64,000 bases of DNA, from contig JAPLOI010000076.1 in NCBI GenBank assembly GCA_026400815.1, forward strand, positions 61,218-125,217, read 5' to 3'. This stretch comes from Alphaproteobacteria bacterium. GTDB lineage: Bacteria; Pseudomonadota; Alphaproteobacteria; Acetobacterales; Acetobacteraceae. A model generated the notes under the pieces. That model searched no databases, was not told the origin of the DNA, and saw nothing but the letters and a program-made list of their open reading frames with translations. The position numbers were made by a program, and so were the translations under genes. Position 1 is the first letter of the stretch, and every line of letters starts with the position of its first letter. Positions 36,053-45,076 of this stretch are shown here, piece after piece.

Positions 36053-36894
36053 GAAACCGGCCTCGCCCGGCGCCATGCCGCCAGCCGCCCGTGCTTCGGC
36101 GCCAACAGGAAGGTGGCCAGGAACACCAACGTCTGCGCCACCACGATCAGCCCGCCCGTCGCGCCATCCATGAAGTAGCTCACATAGGCCCCCACCGCCG
36201 CGGTGGCGGTACCGATCGCCACCGCGATCACCAGCATGCGCCCGAACCGGTCGGTCAGCAGGTAGGCCGTGGCACCCGGCGTCACCACCATCGCGATCAC
36301 TAGGATGGCGCCCACCGTCTGCAGGGCCGCCACCGTGCAGGCGCTCAGCAGCACGAAGAACAGCACCCGCAGCCGCCACGGGTTCAACCCCACCGCGCGG
36401 GCGTGGCTGGCATCGAAGAAGGCCAGCATCAGGTCGCGCCAGCGCAGCAGCAGCACCGCCAGCGAAAGGCCGGCAATCGCCACCACCTGCACCACGTCCT
36501 CATCGGCAATCGCCAGCACATTGCCCATCACGATGGTCTGCACAGAGATGGAGGTCGGATGCACCGAGACGATCAGCAGCCCGGCCGCGAACATGGCGGT
36601 GAACACCAGCCCGATCGCGGCATCCTCGCGCAGCACCGTCACCCGCTGCACCGCCGCCATCGCCAGTGCGGCCAGCATGCCAGAGGCGAAGGCGCCGGCC
36701 GCATAGGGCAGCTTCAGCAGATAGGCCACCGCCACGCCCGGCACCACGGCGTGGGAGAGCGCATCGCCCATCAGCGACCAACCCTTCAGCACCAGGTAGC
36801 AGGACAGGAACGCGCACACGCCCCCCACCAGCGCGCTCACCCAGATGGCGCGCGCCATGTAGGAATAGGTGAAGGGCTCCAGCAGCAGTTCCAT
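36049..36894 (-). CDS. Mn/Fe (ABC-3 family) ABC transporter permease
   Basis: A 281-residue permease, paralogous to the next one downstream. The conserved segment is SCYLVLKGWSLMGDALSHAV and the coupling loop is FDASHARAVGLNPWRLRVLF. The start overlaps the ATPase stop (GTGATG at 36897-36892; GTG at 36897 is the alternative). Together with its partner it makes the SitC/D-like heterodimeric metal channel. Confidence 0.88.
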   Translation of the reverse strand: MELLLEPFTYSYMARAIWVSALVGGVCAFLSCYLVLKGWSLMGDALSHAVVPGVAVAYLLKLPYAAGAFASGMLAALAMAAVQRVTVLREDAAIGLVFTAMFAAGLLIVSVHPTSISVQTIVMGNVLAIADEDVVQVVAIAGLSLAVLLLRWRDLMLAFFDASHARAVGLNPWRLRVLFFVLLSACTVAALQTVGAILVIAMVVTPGATAYLLTDRFGRMLVIAVAIGTATAAVGAYVSYFMDGATGGLIVVAQTLVFLATFLLAPKHGRLAAWRRARPVS

Positions 36895-37766
36895 CACGTC
36901 GCGTCGGGCCCCCGCCCCGGCGGCACCACGGCCTGGTTGCCTCCGGGCCCGTACAGCACCAACGGCCGCTCATCGTCGGTCAGCACCGTCACGTGGCGCG
37001 CATCGGCATCGTCGTGCAGGTCGGCTCCGCCCAGGCGCACATGGCGCAGCGCGGCGCCGAAGGTCAGTGCGAGGTTGGCGGCGGTGAAGGTGCTCGCCGT
37101 CGGCCCGAAGGCTAGCACGGTGCGGTTGAACAGCACCACCTGGTCGCAGAACTCCGGCACGCTGCCCAGATTGTGGGTGGAAACCAGCATCAGCCGCCCC
37201 TCGTCGCGCATCTCGCGCATCAGGGTCACGATTGCCTGCTCGGTGGTCAGGTCGATGCCGGTGAACGGCTCGTCCAGCAGGATCACCTTGGCATCCTGCG
37301 CCAGCGCGCGCGCCAGGAAGGCCCGCTTCTTCTGGCCGCCGGAAAGCTCGCCGATCTGGCGCATACGAAGGGCCGCCATCCCCACCCGCTCCAGCGCCGC
37401 ATCCACCGCCGCCCGGTCCGCCGCGCGCGGAATGCGCAGCAGGCCCATATGCCCGTAGCGCCCCATCATCACGACATCCTCGACCAGAACCGGAAAATTC
37501 CAGTCCACGTCGTCGCTTTGCGGCACATAGGCCACCAGGCCCTTCTTCAACGCCTCGTCCACCGCCAGCCCGCCGATACGGATGCTGCCACCGCCTGGCG
37601 CCACGAAGCCCATCAGCGCCTTGAACAGGGAGGATTTGCCGCTGCCGTTCACCCCCACCAGGGCGCAGATCGTCGGCCGGTCCAGCATGAACCCCGCCCG
37701 GTCGACCGCCACCACCCCGTTGGGGTAGCGCACGGTCACGTCGCGCACCTCCAGGGATGCCGTCAT
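36894..37766 (-). CDS. Mn/Fe ABC transporter ATP-binding protein (SitB/MntB type)
   Basis: ATPase of the metal importer, 290 residues. Walker A is GVNGSGKSS near residue 38, the Q-loop [12 protein letters not shown] is the version typical of Mn/Zn importers, the signature is [16 protein letters not shown], Walker B is [12 protein letters not shown] and the switch is VSTHNLG. The C-terminal tail (about 245-290) is longer than the core and ends in a low-complexity stretch. It overlaps the binding-protein gene by 4 nt (ATGA). Confidence 0.9.
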   Translation of the reverse strand: MTASLEVRDVTVRYPNGVVAVDRAGFMLDRPTICALVGVNGSGKSSLFKALMGFVAPGGGSIRIGGLAVDEALKKGLVAYVPQSDDVDWNFPVLVEDVVMMGRYGHMGLLRIPRAADRAAVDAALERVGMAALRMRQIGELSGGQKKRAFLARALAQDAKVILLDEPFTGIDLTTEQAIVTLMREMRDEGRLMLVSTHNLGSVPEFCDQVVLFNRTVLAFGPTASTFTAANLALTFGAALRHVRLGGADLHDDADARHVTVLTDDERPLVLYGPGGNQAVVPPGRGPDAT

Positions 37767-38674
37767 GTCCCGAAGCCGCGCGCGACCGTCTCCACCGTCA
37801 CTTCCAGCAGCTTGAGGTAGGTCGGCACCGGCCCGGAGGCCTCGCTCAACGAATCCACGTACAACACTCCACCGTAGCGTGCGCCGGTCTCCCGCGCCAC
37901 CTGCCGCGCCGCCTTGTCGCTGATCGTGCTTTCGCTGAACACCACCGGCACCTTGTTGCGCCGCACCGTGTCGATCAACCGGCGGATCTGCTGCGGCGTG
38001 CCCTGCTGGTCGGCGTTGATCGGCCACAGATAGGCCTCATGCAGCCCAAAATCGCGCGCCAGGTAGCTGAACGCGCCCTCGCTGGTCACCAGCCAGCGCT
38101 GCCCTTCCGGGATCTTCGCCAGCCGCGCCCGCAGCGGCGCCTCGATCGCGCGCACCTGCTCGGCATAAGCCCGCGCATTGGTGGCATAGGTCGCCGCCTG
38201 CGCCGGATCCAGCGCCGCCAGGGCCTTCCGGATGTTCTCGATGTAGATCAGCGCCGAACTCGGCGACATCCAGGCATGCGGGTTCGGCTTGTCCTGGTAC
38301 GGTCCCTCGCGGATCGGCATCGGCACAACGCCGTCGGAGACCACGGCACTCGGCACGCCCTTGGCGGTGTCGATGAACTTCTCGAACCAGCGCTCCAGGT
38401 TCATGCCGTTCCACAGCACCAGATCCGCCCCCTGGGCGCGCACCACGTCCTGCGGCGTGGGCTGGTAGTCATGGATCTCGGCACCGGGCCGGGTGATCGA
38501 TTCCACCACTGCCGCCGTACCGGCCACGTTCTGGGCGATGTCCTGGATGATGGTGAAGGTGGTCACCACGCGCGGCTTCCACCCCGGCGGCCGGCCCGCC
38601 TGCGCCCAGGCCGGCGCCGCCACCAACGCAGCGGCACTGCCCAACAGAAAGCGACGCGACACGACCTCGTGCAT
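37763..38674 (-). CDS. Mn/Fe ABC transporter substrate-binding protein (SitA/MntA type)
   Basis: Periplasmic cluster-9 metal receptor of 303 residues. It has a Tat-like leader ([20 protein letters not shown]) and metal ligands in the order expected: His in [15 protein letters not shown], His in [12 protein letters not shown], Glu in [14 protein letters not shown] and Asp in [14 protein letters not shown] at 38674 is selected because AGGAGG lies 6 nt upstream; the ATG at 38680 directly touches that ribosome site. It is the first gene of the importer operon and diverges from mntR, so manganese control by MntR is likely. Confidence 0.9.
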   Translation of the reverse strand: MHEVVSRRFLLGSAAALVAAPAWAQAGRPPGWKPRVVTTFTIIQDIAQNVAGTAAVVESITRPGAEIHDYQPTPQDVVRAQGADLVLWNGMNLERWFEKFIDTAKGVPSAVVSDGVVPMPIREGPYQDKPNPHAWMSPSSALIYIENIRKALAALDPAQAATYATNARAYAEQVRAIEAPLRARLAKIPEGQRWLVTSEGAFSYLARDFGLHEAYLWPINADQQGTPQQIRRLIDTVRRNKVPVVFSESTISDKAARQVARETGARYGGVLYVDSLSEASGPVPTYLKLLEVTVETVARGFGT

Positions 38675-38882
38675 GCCCATCCTCCTCTCCCGCCGCGCAG
38701 CCCCCTGGCCGCCGCGGCCGTCGTAGCGGGGGCACCGACACGATGCCTGCACCATACCATGTCCCCACGACACGAATATGATGCCAAGGCTACACTTTCT
38801 TCAAGCCCCCGATTGCCCCACCCAACCGGTTGATCCGCCACGCCGCTTTCGCCATGGTGCCCGCCGATACCAGGAGCCCGCA
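38675..38882. promoter_or_regulatory. Divergent promoter region between the metal importer and mntR, with a candidate MntR box
   Basis: This 208-bp region must contain both promoters. At 38779-38795 a partial dyad of the form TGxxGCC-AA-GGCxxCA is present; its core GCCAAGGCTA differs by one base from the core GCAAAGGCTA of the E. coli MntR operator. No other palindrome of similar quality was seen. The operator call rests on this similarity and position alone. Confidence 0.4.
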
Positions 38883-39347
38883 TTGCCCCGCCGCCCCGCC
38901 GACGCGCAGCAGCGCCAAGCCGCGCCCAACCTGCCCGCCGAGCCCACGCAGGCCGGAAGGTTCGAACAGGCGCGCCGCGTGCAATCCATGGCGCTGCTGG
39001 AAGATTATGCCGAGCTGATCGCCGACCTGCACGCCACCGGCGGCGAGGCCCGGCCCACCGACATCGCCCGCCGCCTCGGCGTCACCCACGCCACCGCCAT
39101 CAAGGCGATCACCCGCCTGAAGCGCGAGGGCCTGGCCACCGCTCGCCCCTATCGCGGCGTGTTCCTCACCGAAGAAGGCGAACAGCTCGCCGCCCGCGTG
39201 AAGGCGCGGCATTTGCTGGTGGTCGAAGTGCTGCGCGCCATCGGCGTGCCGCCCGACGCGGCGGAGCAGGATGCCGAGGGCATCGAGCACCATGTGAGTG
39301 ACATCACGCTGCAGGCCTTCGCGCGCTTCCTGAAGGGGCTGAAATAG
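38883..39347 (+). CDS. mntR: Manganese-responsive regulator MntR (DtxR family)
   Basis: Represses metal uptake when Mn is sufficient. It has 154 residues: winged helix (about 50-110; GEARPTDIARRLGVTHATAI, KREGLATARPYRGVFLTEEG) and a dimerisation/metal domain ending EQDAEGIEHHVSDITLQAFA, which carries the Glu/His ligands. No SH3-like third domain, as in MntR. The TTG at 38883 is the likely start: AGGAG lies 6 nt upstream and it gives the E. coli-like N-terminal extension; an ATG at 38988 would delete part of the first helix. Confidence 0.88.
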   Translation: MPRRPADAQQRQAAPNLPAEPTQAGRFEQARRVQSMALLEDYAELIADLHATGGEARPTDIARRLGVTHATAIKAITRLKREGLATARPYRGVFLTEEGEQLAARVKARHLLVVEVLRAIGVPPDAAEQDAEGIEHHVSDITLQAFARFLKGLK

Positions 39348-39353
39348 CCCCGC

Positions 39354-39770
39354 TCAGTCCCCCATGGGCGGCATCTTCGGGAAACTCACCATCCCCGCCA
39401 CGAAGGGGAACCAATGCTGTGCACTGTCACGGAAGATATGCGCGTCCGGCACGAAGTCCCGCGCGTTGTCCAGCGTACCAGCCGCGATCATGGTGATCCC
39501 CGGCATCAGCTCCATCTCCGCCAGCAGGCGCGAACCGCAGACCGGACAGAACGCCGATGTCACGCCCTTGCCGCTGCCGCCGGTATGCGTGTGCCGGGTC
39601 AGGGCACCCGTGATCGAAACGGCCGGCGTCGGCACCGCCACTTCGCAGGAAAAGGCGCTGCCGGTACCGCGCTGGCAGTCGCTGCAATGGCAGGTGCCGC
39701 TGAACACCGGCTCCGCCTCCGCCCGGTAGCGCACCGCGCCACACAGGCACCCACCCTCGAACACCGCCAT
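39354..39770 (-). CDS. GFA (glutathione-dependent formaldehyde-activating/CENP-V fold) family protein
   Basis: A 138-residue zinc protein. The cysteine pattern GGCLCGAVRY, GTCHCSDCQRGTGSAF and AFCPVCGSRL is the GFA signature with two zinc sites. Members are carbon-sulfur lyase-like; most have no known substrate. It converges on mntR with a 6-nt gap between stops. Downstream of the CoA-transferase gene on the same strand but separated by about 78 bp. Confidence 0.88.
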   Translation of the reverse strand: MAVFEGGCLCGAVRYRAEAEPVFSGTCHCSDCQRGTGSAFSCEVAVPTPAVSITGALTRHTHTGGSGKGVTSAFCPVCGSRLLAEMELMPGITMIAAGTLDNARDFVPDAHIFRDSAQHWFPFVAGMVSFPKMPPMGD

Positions 39771-39848
39771 CGTCCCCTCCCCTGCACTGGTGGCCCACCC
39801 TATCGGCGGGCCACCCTCACAAAGAAGATAAAACGCTGACAGGCGCCC

Positions 39849-41060
39849 TCAGATGATCCCCTTCTTCTTCAGGCTCTCGAAGGTCTTGTTGTCGATCCCC
39901 AGCAGGTCCTGCAGCACCTCGCTGGTGTGCTCGCCCAGCAGCGGCGGCGGGATCCGGTAATCCGCCGGCGTCTCCGAAAGCCGCACGGGGTTGGCGATCA
40001 CCGTCACCTCGGCGCCGCTGGAGTGCTTCATCTGCACCTCCATGCCGCGCGCCTTCACATGCGGGTCGTCGAACACCTGCTTCAGCGTGTTGATCGGCCC
40101 GCAGCCGATCTTCAGCGCCTCCAGCTTCTCCACCCACCAATCGGTCGGGTGCGTCTTCATCACCGGCGTCAGCGTGTCCGTCACCAGCTGGCGGTTCGCC
40201 ACGCGGGCCGGGTTGGTGGCGAAACGGGGATCGGCCAGCAGAGCCTCCAGCCCGAACGCGTCGCAGAACCGCTTGAACGTGGCGTCGTTGCCCACGCTCA
40301 GCACCATGTAGCCATCCTCGGTCGGGAACACCTGGTAGGGCACGATATTGGGGTGCTGGTTGCCCAGCCGCGCCGGGTTCTCGCGCGTCGCCAGGAAGTT
40401 CATGCCCTGGTTGGCCAGCCACGCCACATGCGTGTCCAGCATGCCGATATCCACCTGCTGGCCCTGCCCGGTCTTCTCCCGGTGGCGCAGGGCCGCCAGG
40501 ATACCGATGCAGCCATAGAGCCCGGCGAACAGATCGGCCACCGGCACGCCCACCTTCTGCGGCAGCCCATCGGGCTCGCCGGTCAGGCTCATCACCCCGC
40601 CCATGCCCTGGATCAGGCTGTCATAGCCCGGCCGCGGCGCATACGGCCCGGTCTGCCCGAACCCGGTGATGGAGCAGTAGATCAGCCCGGGGAATTCCTC
40701 GTGCAGCTGCTCATAGCCCAGGCCGTATTTCGCCAGCGCGCCGACCTTGAAGTTCTCCACCAGGATATCGGTATCGGCCAGCAACTGCTTGGCGATCGCC
40801 TGGCCTTCCTTGGTGGCGATATCCAGCGTCACGGAGCGCTTGTTGCGGTTCACCCCGATGAAATAGGCGCTCTCCTCCGTCCCCGGCATCACCGGCGGCG
40901 CGAATCCGCGCGTATCGTCCCCGGCACCCGGGCGCTCGATCTTGATCACCTCCGCGCCAAGGTCGCCCAGCATCTGGGTGCAGGTCGGGCCCGCCAGCAC
41001 GCGGGTCAGGTCCAGAACCCGCAGGCCCTTCAACGGGCCGTGGGCGTCCTTGATGTTCAT
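39849..41060 (-). CDS. CaiB/BaiF family class III CoA-transferase
   Basis: Transfers CoA between carboxylic acids (for example succinyl-CoA to an acceptor acid). It has 403 residues, the usual length: LKGLRVLDLTRVLAGPTCTQ, GDLGAEVIKIERPGAGDDTR, LDIATKEGQAIAKQLL, ENFKVGALAKYGLGYEQL and the catalytic aspartate in KVGVPVADLFAGLYGCIGIL. The acceptor is unknown. It diverges from a BAAT-like hydrolase gene at 41213, and the two may serve one pathway of acyl-CoA handling. Confidence 0.9.
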   Translation of the reverse strand: MNIKDAHGPLKGLRVLDLTRVLAGPTCTQMLGDLGAEVIKIERPGAGDDTRGFAPPVMPGTEESAYFIGVNRNKRSVTLDIATKEGQAIAKQLLADTDILVENFKVGALAKYGLGYEQLHEEFPGLIYCSITGFGQTGPYAPRPGYDSLIQGMGGVMSLTGEPDGLPQKVGVPVADLFAGLYGCIGILAALRHREKTGQGQQVDIGMLDTHVAWLANQGMNFLATRENPARLGNQHPNIVPYQVFPTEDGYMVLSVGNDATFKRFCDAFGLEALLADPRFATNPARVANRQLVTDTLTPVMKTHPTDWWVEKLEALKIGCGPINTLKQVFDDPHVKARGMEVQMKHSSGAEVTVIANPVRLSETPADYRIPPPLLGEHTSEVLQDLLGIDNKTFESLKKKGII

Positions 41061-41212
41061 CGGCGTTCCATCCTGCAGGCCGGCGCCCGCGAGGGGCCGT
41101 TTCGTTTATGTTTCCAAGGGTTGCCAAAGTAGATGCGCCCCGCCCCGCTAGCAACGCCGACTTGCGTCCTACCCCCCGAAGCAGGACAGAATATGCCGCC
41201 AGGGAGGCCCGC

Positions 41213-42493
41213 ATGACCGCATCGCTCCAGATCACCCCGCCAGACGCCATGGTGGACGTGCCACGCCGCATCACCGCCGCCGGCTTCGCCCCCGGCCGCC
41301 CGGTGGAGATCACCGCCGACCTCACCCAGAACGACGGCACGCGCTGGCGCAGCCACGCCACCTTCGTGGCCGACGCCAACGGCGCGCTCGACCTCACGCA
41401 GGATGCCCCGCTCTCCGGCGACTGGAAGGGCGTGGAGCCGATGGGCCTCGTCTGGTCCATGCGCGGCATCGGCGCCGGCGGCGAGGCGCGCGGCCAGACG
41501 GAACCGCTCACCATCCACATCACCGCCCGCGGCATGGGCCATATCGCCCAGGCCAGCTTCACCCAACGCTTCCTCGCCCCCGGCGTTACCCGCACCGAGA
41601 TCCACGAGCGTGGCCTGGTCGGCGCCCTGTTCACGCCCCCCGGCCCCGGCCCGCACCCGGCGCTGGTCATGCTCGCCGGCTCCGGCGGCGGCATCTTCGA
41701 AACCCGCGCCGCCCTGTTCGCCGCACACGGCTACCAGGCGCTCGCCCTGGGCTACTTCAACGCGCCCGGCCTGCCGCCGCGCATCTCCGGCACCAAACTC
41801 GAATATTTCGAAACCGCGCTCGACTGGATTCGCGAAACCCTGAAGCCCAAGAACGATTTCGTCGCCGTCTCCGGCGTCTCCCGCGGCGGCGAGCTCTCGC
41901 TGCTCCTCGGCGCCACCTTCCCGCAGAAGGTCAGCGCCGTCATCGCCTACGTCCCCTGCCACTTCACCAACGGCGTGCTCAACGCCGGCCATCCGGGCCA
42001 AGACCGCCACGACCCCACCTGGACCCTGAACGGCGAATACCTGCCCGCCCTCGCCGCCCGCAACCGCACCGCCGATTGGTCGATGTTCGACAACGCCCGC
42101 GACGCGAAGCGCCAGACCCCCGCCTTCCTCTCCTGCCTCGGCGACCCCGAAGCCATTGCCCGCGCCCGCATCGCCATCGAGCGCATCCAGGGCCCGGTGA
42201 TGTTCATCAGCGGCAGCGACGACCAGCTCTGGCCCAGCGAGGTGTTCAGCGAGATGGCGGAAAAGGATCTGGCCGACCGCCAGTTCCGCCACCCCGTCCG
42301 CCACGTTCGCAACCCCAATACGGGGCACACGATCAGCTTCCCCTACCAGCCCACCACGGTCATCCGCCGCCCGCACGCCGTCAGCGGCCTGTTCATGGTC
42401 TATGGCGGCACGCCCCCGGGCAACGCCCGCGCAGCGGAACGCTCCTGGCAGGAGGCATTGGCCTTCCTCGCCCAGGCCACCGGCCGGGCGTAA
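41213..42493 (+). CDS. Acyl-CoA thioester hydrolase/BAAT-like protein
   Basis: A 426-residue protein with the two BAAT domains: an N-terminal beta-sandwich (about 10-130, DAMVDVPRRITAAGFAPGRP) and an alpha/beta hydrolase core. Catalytic residues: Ser in VSGVSRGGELSLLLG, Asp in FISGSDDQLWPSEVF and His in NPNTGHTISFPYQP. The oxyanion loop is MLAGSGGGIFETRAAL. Start ATG at 41213 follows GGAGG by 5-6 nt; the open frame before it is not conserved. Family members hydrolyse or transfer long-chain acyl-CoA. It diverges from the CaiB-type CoA-transferase. Confidence 0.86.
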   Translation: MTASLQITPPDAMVDVPRRITAAGFAPGRPVEITADLTQNDGTRWRSHATFVADANGALDLTQDAPLSGDWKGVEPMGLVWSMRGIGAGGEARGQTEPLTIHITARGMGHIAQASFTQRFLAPGVTRTEIHERGLVGALFTPPGPGPHPALVMLAGSGGGIFETRAALFAAHGYQALALGYFNAPGLPPRISGTKLEYFETALDWIRETLKPKNDFVAVSGVSRGGELSLLLGATFPQKVSAVIAYVPCHFTNGVLNAGHPGQDRHDPTWTLNGEYLPALAARNRTADWSMFDNARDAKRQTPAFLSCLGDPEAIARARIAIERIQGPVMFISGSDDQLWPSEVFSEMAEKDLADRQFRHPVRHVRNPNTGHTISFPYQPTTVIRRPHAVSGLFMVYGGTPPGNARAAERSWQEALAFLAQATGRA

Positions 42494-42498
42494 ACGGC

Positions 42499-43512
42499 CT
42501 AAAACGGCAGCACGCTCCGCACCGCCCGCTTCGCCGCCCCCGCCGCCTGCTTGCCCGTGTCGATCACGGCGCGCGCGGAGCCACGCGCCCACGCCGTCCA
42601 GTAGCCGGACTGGTCCAGCTCCGTATCCCGCGCGCCCACCGTGTTGCCGGCCACCACCGCCGGCTTCGGTGTCAGCGCATGCAGCAGCACCAGCTTCCGG
42701 CCGCTGCCGTTCTCCAGCACGGAATCGCGGATCTCCGCGCCGCTGCCATGGCCCGAGAGATCACGCAGCACCACCGCCGCCGCCTCGGCCTGCGGCCCGC
42801 GCGCGAAGCTGCTGCCACGCACCAGCAACCCGCCGCCCTCCACCAGCACCAGGTGGCGCACCTCGCCCCCCGGCCCGTCCTCGAACCGGCTATCGATCAC
42901 CTCGGTCCTGCCCACCCCGCGCGCCCGCACCACATCGCAGGCCTTCGCCCCCAGGAACCGGCTGCGCTCCACCACCAGCCGCGCCGTCTCGCCGATATCC
43001 AGCGTCGGCACGCAGCGCTCGCCCGCCACGCCGTTGCGCTCGAACACACTGTCCCGCACCGAAATCGTGGCATCCGGCTGCGGTGCCGACAGAATGCCGG
43101 ACTGGTTGTTCACGAACCGGCTGTGTTCCACCGTCAGCCCGCGCCCCTCGGCCCGGATGCCGGCCCCGTTGCCATCGCCCACCCGGGCCCGCGCAAAGGT
43201 CAGGTGCCGCACCGTCACATCCGCACCGCCGATCACCAGGATCGCCTTGCCCTGGCACGTCATGTCCGTCAGCACCGCCGGGGTCGCGGGATCGGTGGGC
43301 CCGGTGAAGGTCAGGCGCTGCTGATAAAACACGCCGCAATCGTAGTACTCGCCCGGCGCGAATTCGATCGTGTCACCATCCTTGGCGACACGCGCCGCGG
43401 CACCCGGCCCAGGCAGCGCCTCGCCCGGCCCCACCTTCAGCACCGCCGCGCCGGCCGCAGACGCGCTGCCCAGCAGCACGGCGGCGGCCAGCACGGCGCG
43501 CACCAAGGTCAT
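42499..43512 (-). CDS. Secreted right-handed beta-helix repeat protein
   Basis: A 337-residue exported protein with a signal peptide (MTLVRAVLAAAVLLGSASAA ending near GAA). The body is made of about nine rungs with recurring patterns such as ADVTVRHLTFARARVG, GRGLTVEHSRFVNNQSGI, ATISVRDSVFERNGVAG and ARLVVERSRFLGAKAC, the right-handed beta-helix/pectate-lyase-like fold. No catalytic triad of a known lyase is evident. The C-terminal part is basic and Ala-rich. The start overlaps the stop of the dehydrogenase gene (ATGA). Confidence 0.8.
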   Translation of the reverse strand: MTLVRAVLAAAVLLGSASAAGAAVLKVGPGEALPGPGAAARVAKDGDTIEFAPGEYYDCGVFYQQRLTFTGPTDPATPAVLTDMTCQGKAILVIGGADVTVRHLTFARARVGDGNGAGIRAEGRGLTVEHSRFVNNQSGILSAPQPDATISVRDSVFERNGVAGERCVPTLDIGETARLVVERSRFLGAKACDVVRARGVGRTEVIDSRFEDGPGGEVRHLVLVEGGGLLVRGSSFARGPQAEAAAVVLRDLSGHGSGAEIRDSVLENGSGRKLVLLHALTPKPAVVAGNTVGARDTELDQSGYWTAWARGSARAVIDTGKQAAGAAKRAVRSVLPF

Positions 43513-44459
43513 GACCGAGTCTTCAGCTCCACCCCGGCCAGCGCCTCCGGCAGCTTCGCCACCGCGGTATGGTCCTGGCCCGGCCCCAGCAGATGGCTCG
43601 CCGCCGCCCACAACTCGCGGCACTGCGCCGCGAACGGCGTCGGCACCGAACCCTCCCGCCCCAGCTCCAGCGCGATGCTGAGGTCCTTCACCATCAGCTC
43701 CAGCGAGAACCCGGAATCGAACCCGCGCGACAGCACGAACTGCCGGAACTTCTTCTGGGTCGAGTTGTTCATGCCGGTCGAGGCATTGATCACATCGGTC
43801 ATCAACCCTGGATCCAGCCCGAATTTCTGCCCGATCAGCAGCGCCTCGATCCCGATCAGGAACCCGCCGGCGCTCACCAAATTGTTCAGCGCCTTCATCG
43901 CCTGCCCGGCACCAACATCGCCGCAGCGCGTGATCGTGGTGCCCATCGCCGCCAGCACCGGCCGCGCCCGCTCGATCGCCTCCTCCGGCCCGCCGACCAT
44001 AATCGCCAGCTGCCCGGTCTTGGCCCGCGGCACGCCGCCCGAAACCGGCGCATCGATCAGCACGCACCCGGCCTCGGCCAGCTTCACCGCCAGCGCCTGC
44101 GTCACCGCCGGCTGGCCAGAGGTCATGTCGACCACGATGCTGCCGGGCTTCAACCCGGCCAGCACGTTGTCCTCCCCCTCGGCCAGCACGGCACCGACAT
44201 GCGCGCTGGTCGGCAGCATCGTCACCACCACGTCGGACTGCGCGGCCAACTGCGCCAGCGTGTCCGGCGCAGTGCCACCGAGCTGCTGCACGAAGTTGTT
44301 CGCCACCTCGCGCCGCGCATCGGCCACCGCGACAGCAAACCCGCCTTTCAGCAGGTTCGCCGCCATCGGCCAGCCCATGTTCCCAACACCCACGAAGCCG
44401 ACGCTCTGCGTCGGCGCGCTCGCGCTGTCGCTGCCGCGCGTGGACATCGCCGTGCTCAC
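43509..44459 (-). CDS. 3-hydroxyisobutyrate dehydrogenase-like (beta-hydroxyacid dehydrogenase) protein
   Basis: NAD(P)-dependent enzyme of 316 residues from the 6-phosphogluconate/beta-hydroxyacid dehydrogenase family. Dinucleotide motif VGFVGVGNMGWPMAANLL near residue 19, substrate loop IDAPVSGGVPRAKTGQLAIM, and the catalytic lysine in GAGQAMKALNNLVSAGGFLI. GTG at 44459 overlaps the preceding stop (GTGA). Substrates of this family are tartronate semialdehyde, hydroxyisobutyrate and relatives; the actual one is unknown. It is flanked by a CMD-fold gene and a beta-helix gene in a coupled trio. Confidence 0.88.
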   Translation of the reverse strand: MSTAMSTRGSDSASAPTQSVGFVGVGNMGWPMAANLLKGGFAVAVADARREVANNFVQQLGGTAPDTLAQLAAQSDVVVTMLPTSAHVGAVLAEGEDNVLAGLKPGSIVVDMTSGQPAVTQALAVKLAEAGCVLIDAPVSGGVPRAKTGQLAIMVGGPEEAIERARPVLAAMGTTITRCGDVGAGQAMKALNNLVSAGGFLIGIEALLIGQKFGLDPGLMTDVINASTGMNNSTQKKFRQFVLSRGFDSGFSLELMVKDLSIALELGREGSVPTPFAAQCRELWAAASHLLGPGQDHTAVAKLPEALAGVELKTRS

Positions 44460-44980
44460 TTCGCGTCCATCTCCTTGAACACCCCGTCAGCCACCTTGAA
44501 CGCATCCAGCCCGGCGGGAATGCCGGCATAGATGCAGGCCTGCAACAGGATCTCCTTGATCTCGTCCCGGCTCACGCCATTCGTGATCGCCCCGCGCAGA
44601 TGCAGCTTCAGCTCATTCGGCCGGTTCAGCGCCGTCAGCATCGCCAGGTTCAGCATCGAGCGATGCTTGCGGTCCAGGCCGGGCCGCGTCCACACATCGC
44701 CCCAGCAATACTCCGTGACCAGTTTCTGGAAATCGACCATGAACTCGCTGGCATTGGCGATGGAGTTATCCACGTATTCGCCGCCCAGCACCGCGCGCCG
44801 CACGTCCAGCCCCTGCTGGAACAGCTTGGAGGAGAACTCCGCCCGCCGCTTCGGCGCACGCTTCGCCGCCGGCGCCGCGGCCTTGGCCGCCTTGGGGGAA
44901 GCGGCCTTCGGGGCGGCAGCCTTCTTCACGGCCGCCTTCGCGGCGGGCTTCTTCGCAGTCTTCGCGGCGGCCTTGGCCAT
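44456..44980 (-). CDS. Carboxymuconolactone decarboxylase family protein with Lys/Ala-rich N-terminal tail
   Basis: A 174-residue protein. Residues 1-50 are almost only Lys, Ala and Pro (repeats of AAxKAAxPKA type) like histone H1 or phasin tails. Residues about 52-174 form a CMD domain close to PcaC-type proteins: SSKLFQQGLDVRRAVLGGEY, LVTEYCWGDVWTRPGLDRKH, RSMLNLAMLTALNRPNELKL, HLRGAITNGVSRDEIKEILL and QACIYAGIPAGLDAFKVA. The start at 44980 has AGGAG 8 nt upstream. The tail may bind DNA, RNA or acidic polymers; this is inference. Confidence 0.82.
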   Translation of the reverse strand: MAKAAAKTAKKPAAKAAVKKAAAPKAASPKAAKAAAPAAKRAPKRRAEFSSKLFQQGLDVRRAVLGGEYVDNSIANASEFMVDFQKLVTEYCWGDVWTRPGLDRKHRSMLNLAMLTALNRPNELKLHLRGAITNGVSRDEIKEILLQACIYAGIPAGLDAFKVADGVFKEMDAK

Positions 44981-45076
44981 GGTGGATTCTCCTTTGGTCG
45001 TCATTGTTGCTGCGAAGGGATTGCCAGCCGCCGCGTCAATCGGCAAGCACATTGAAAATCCCCGGAGGAAGTCACG

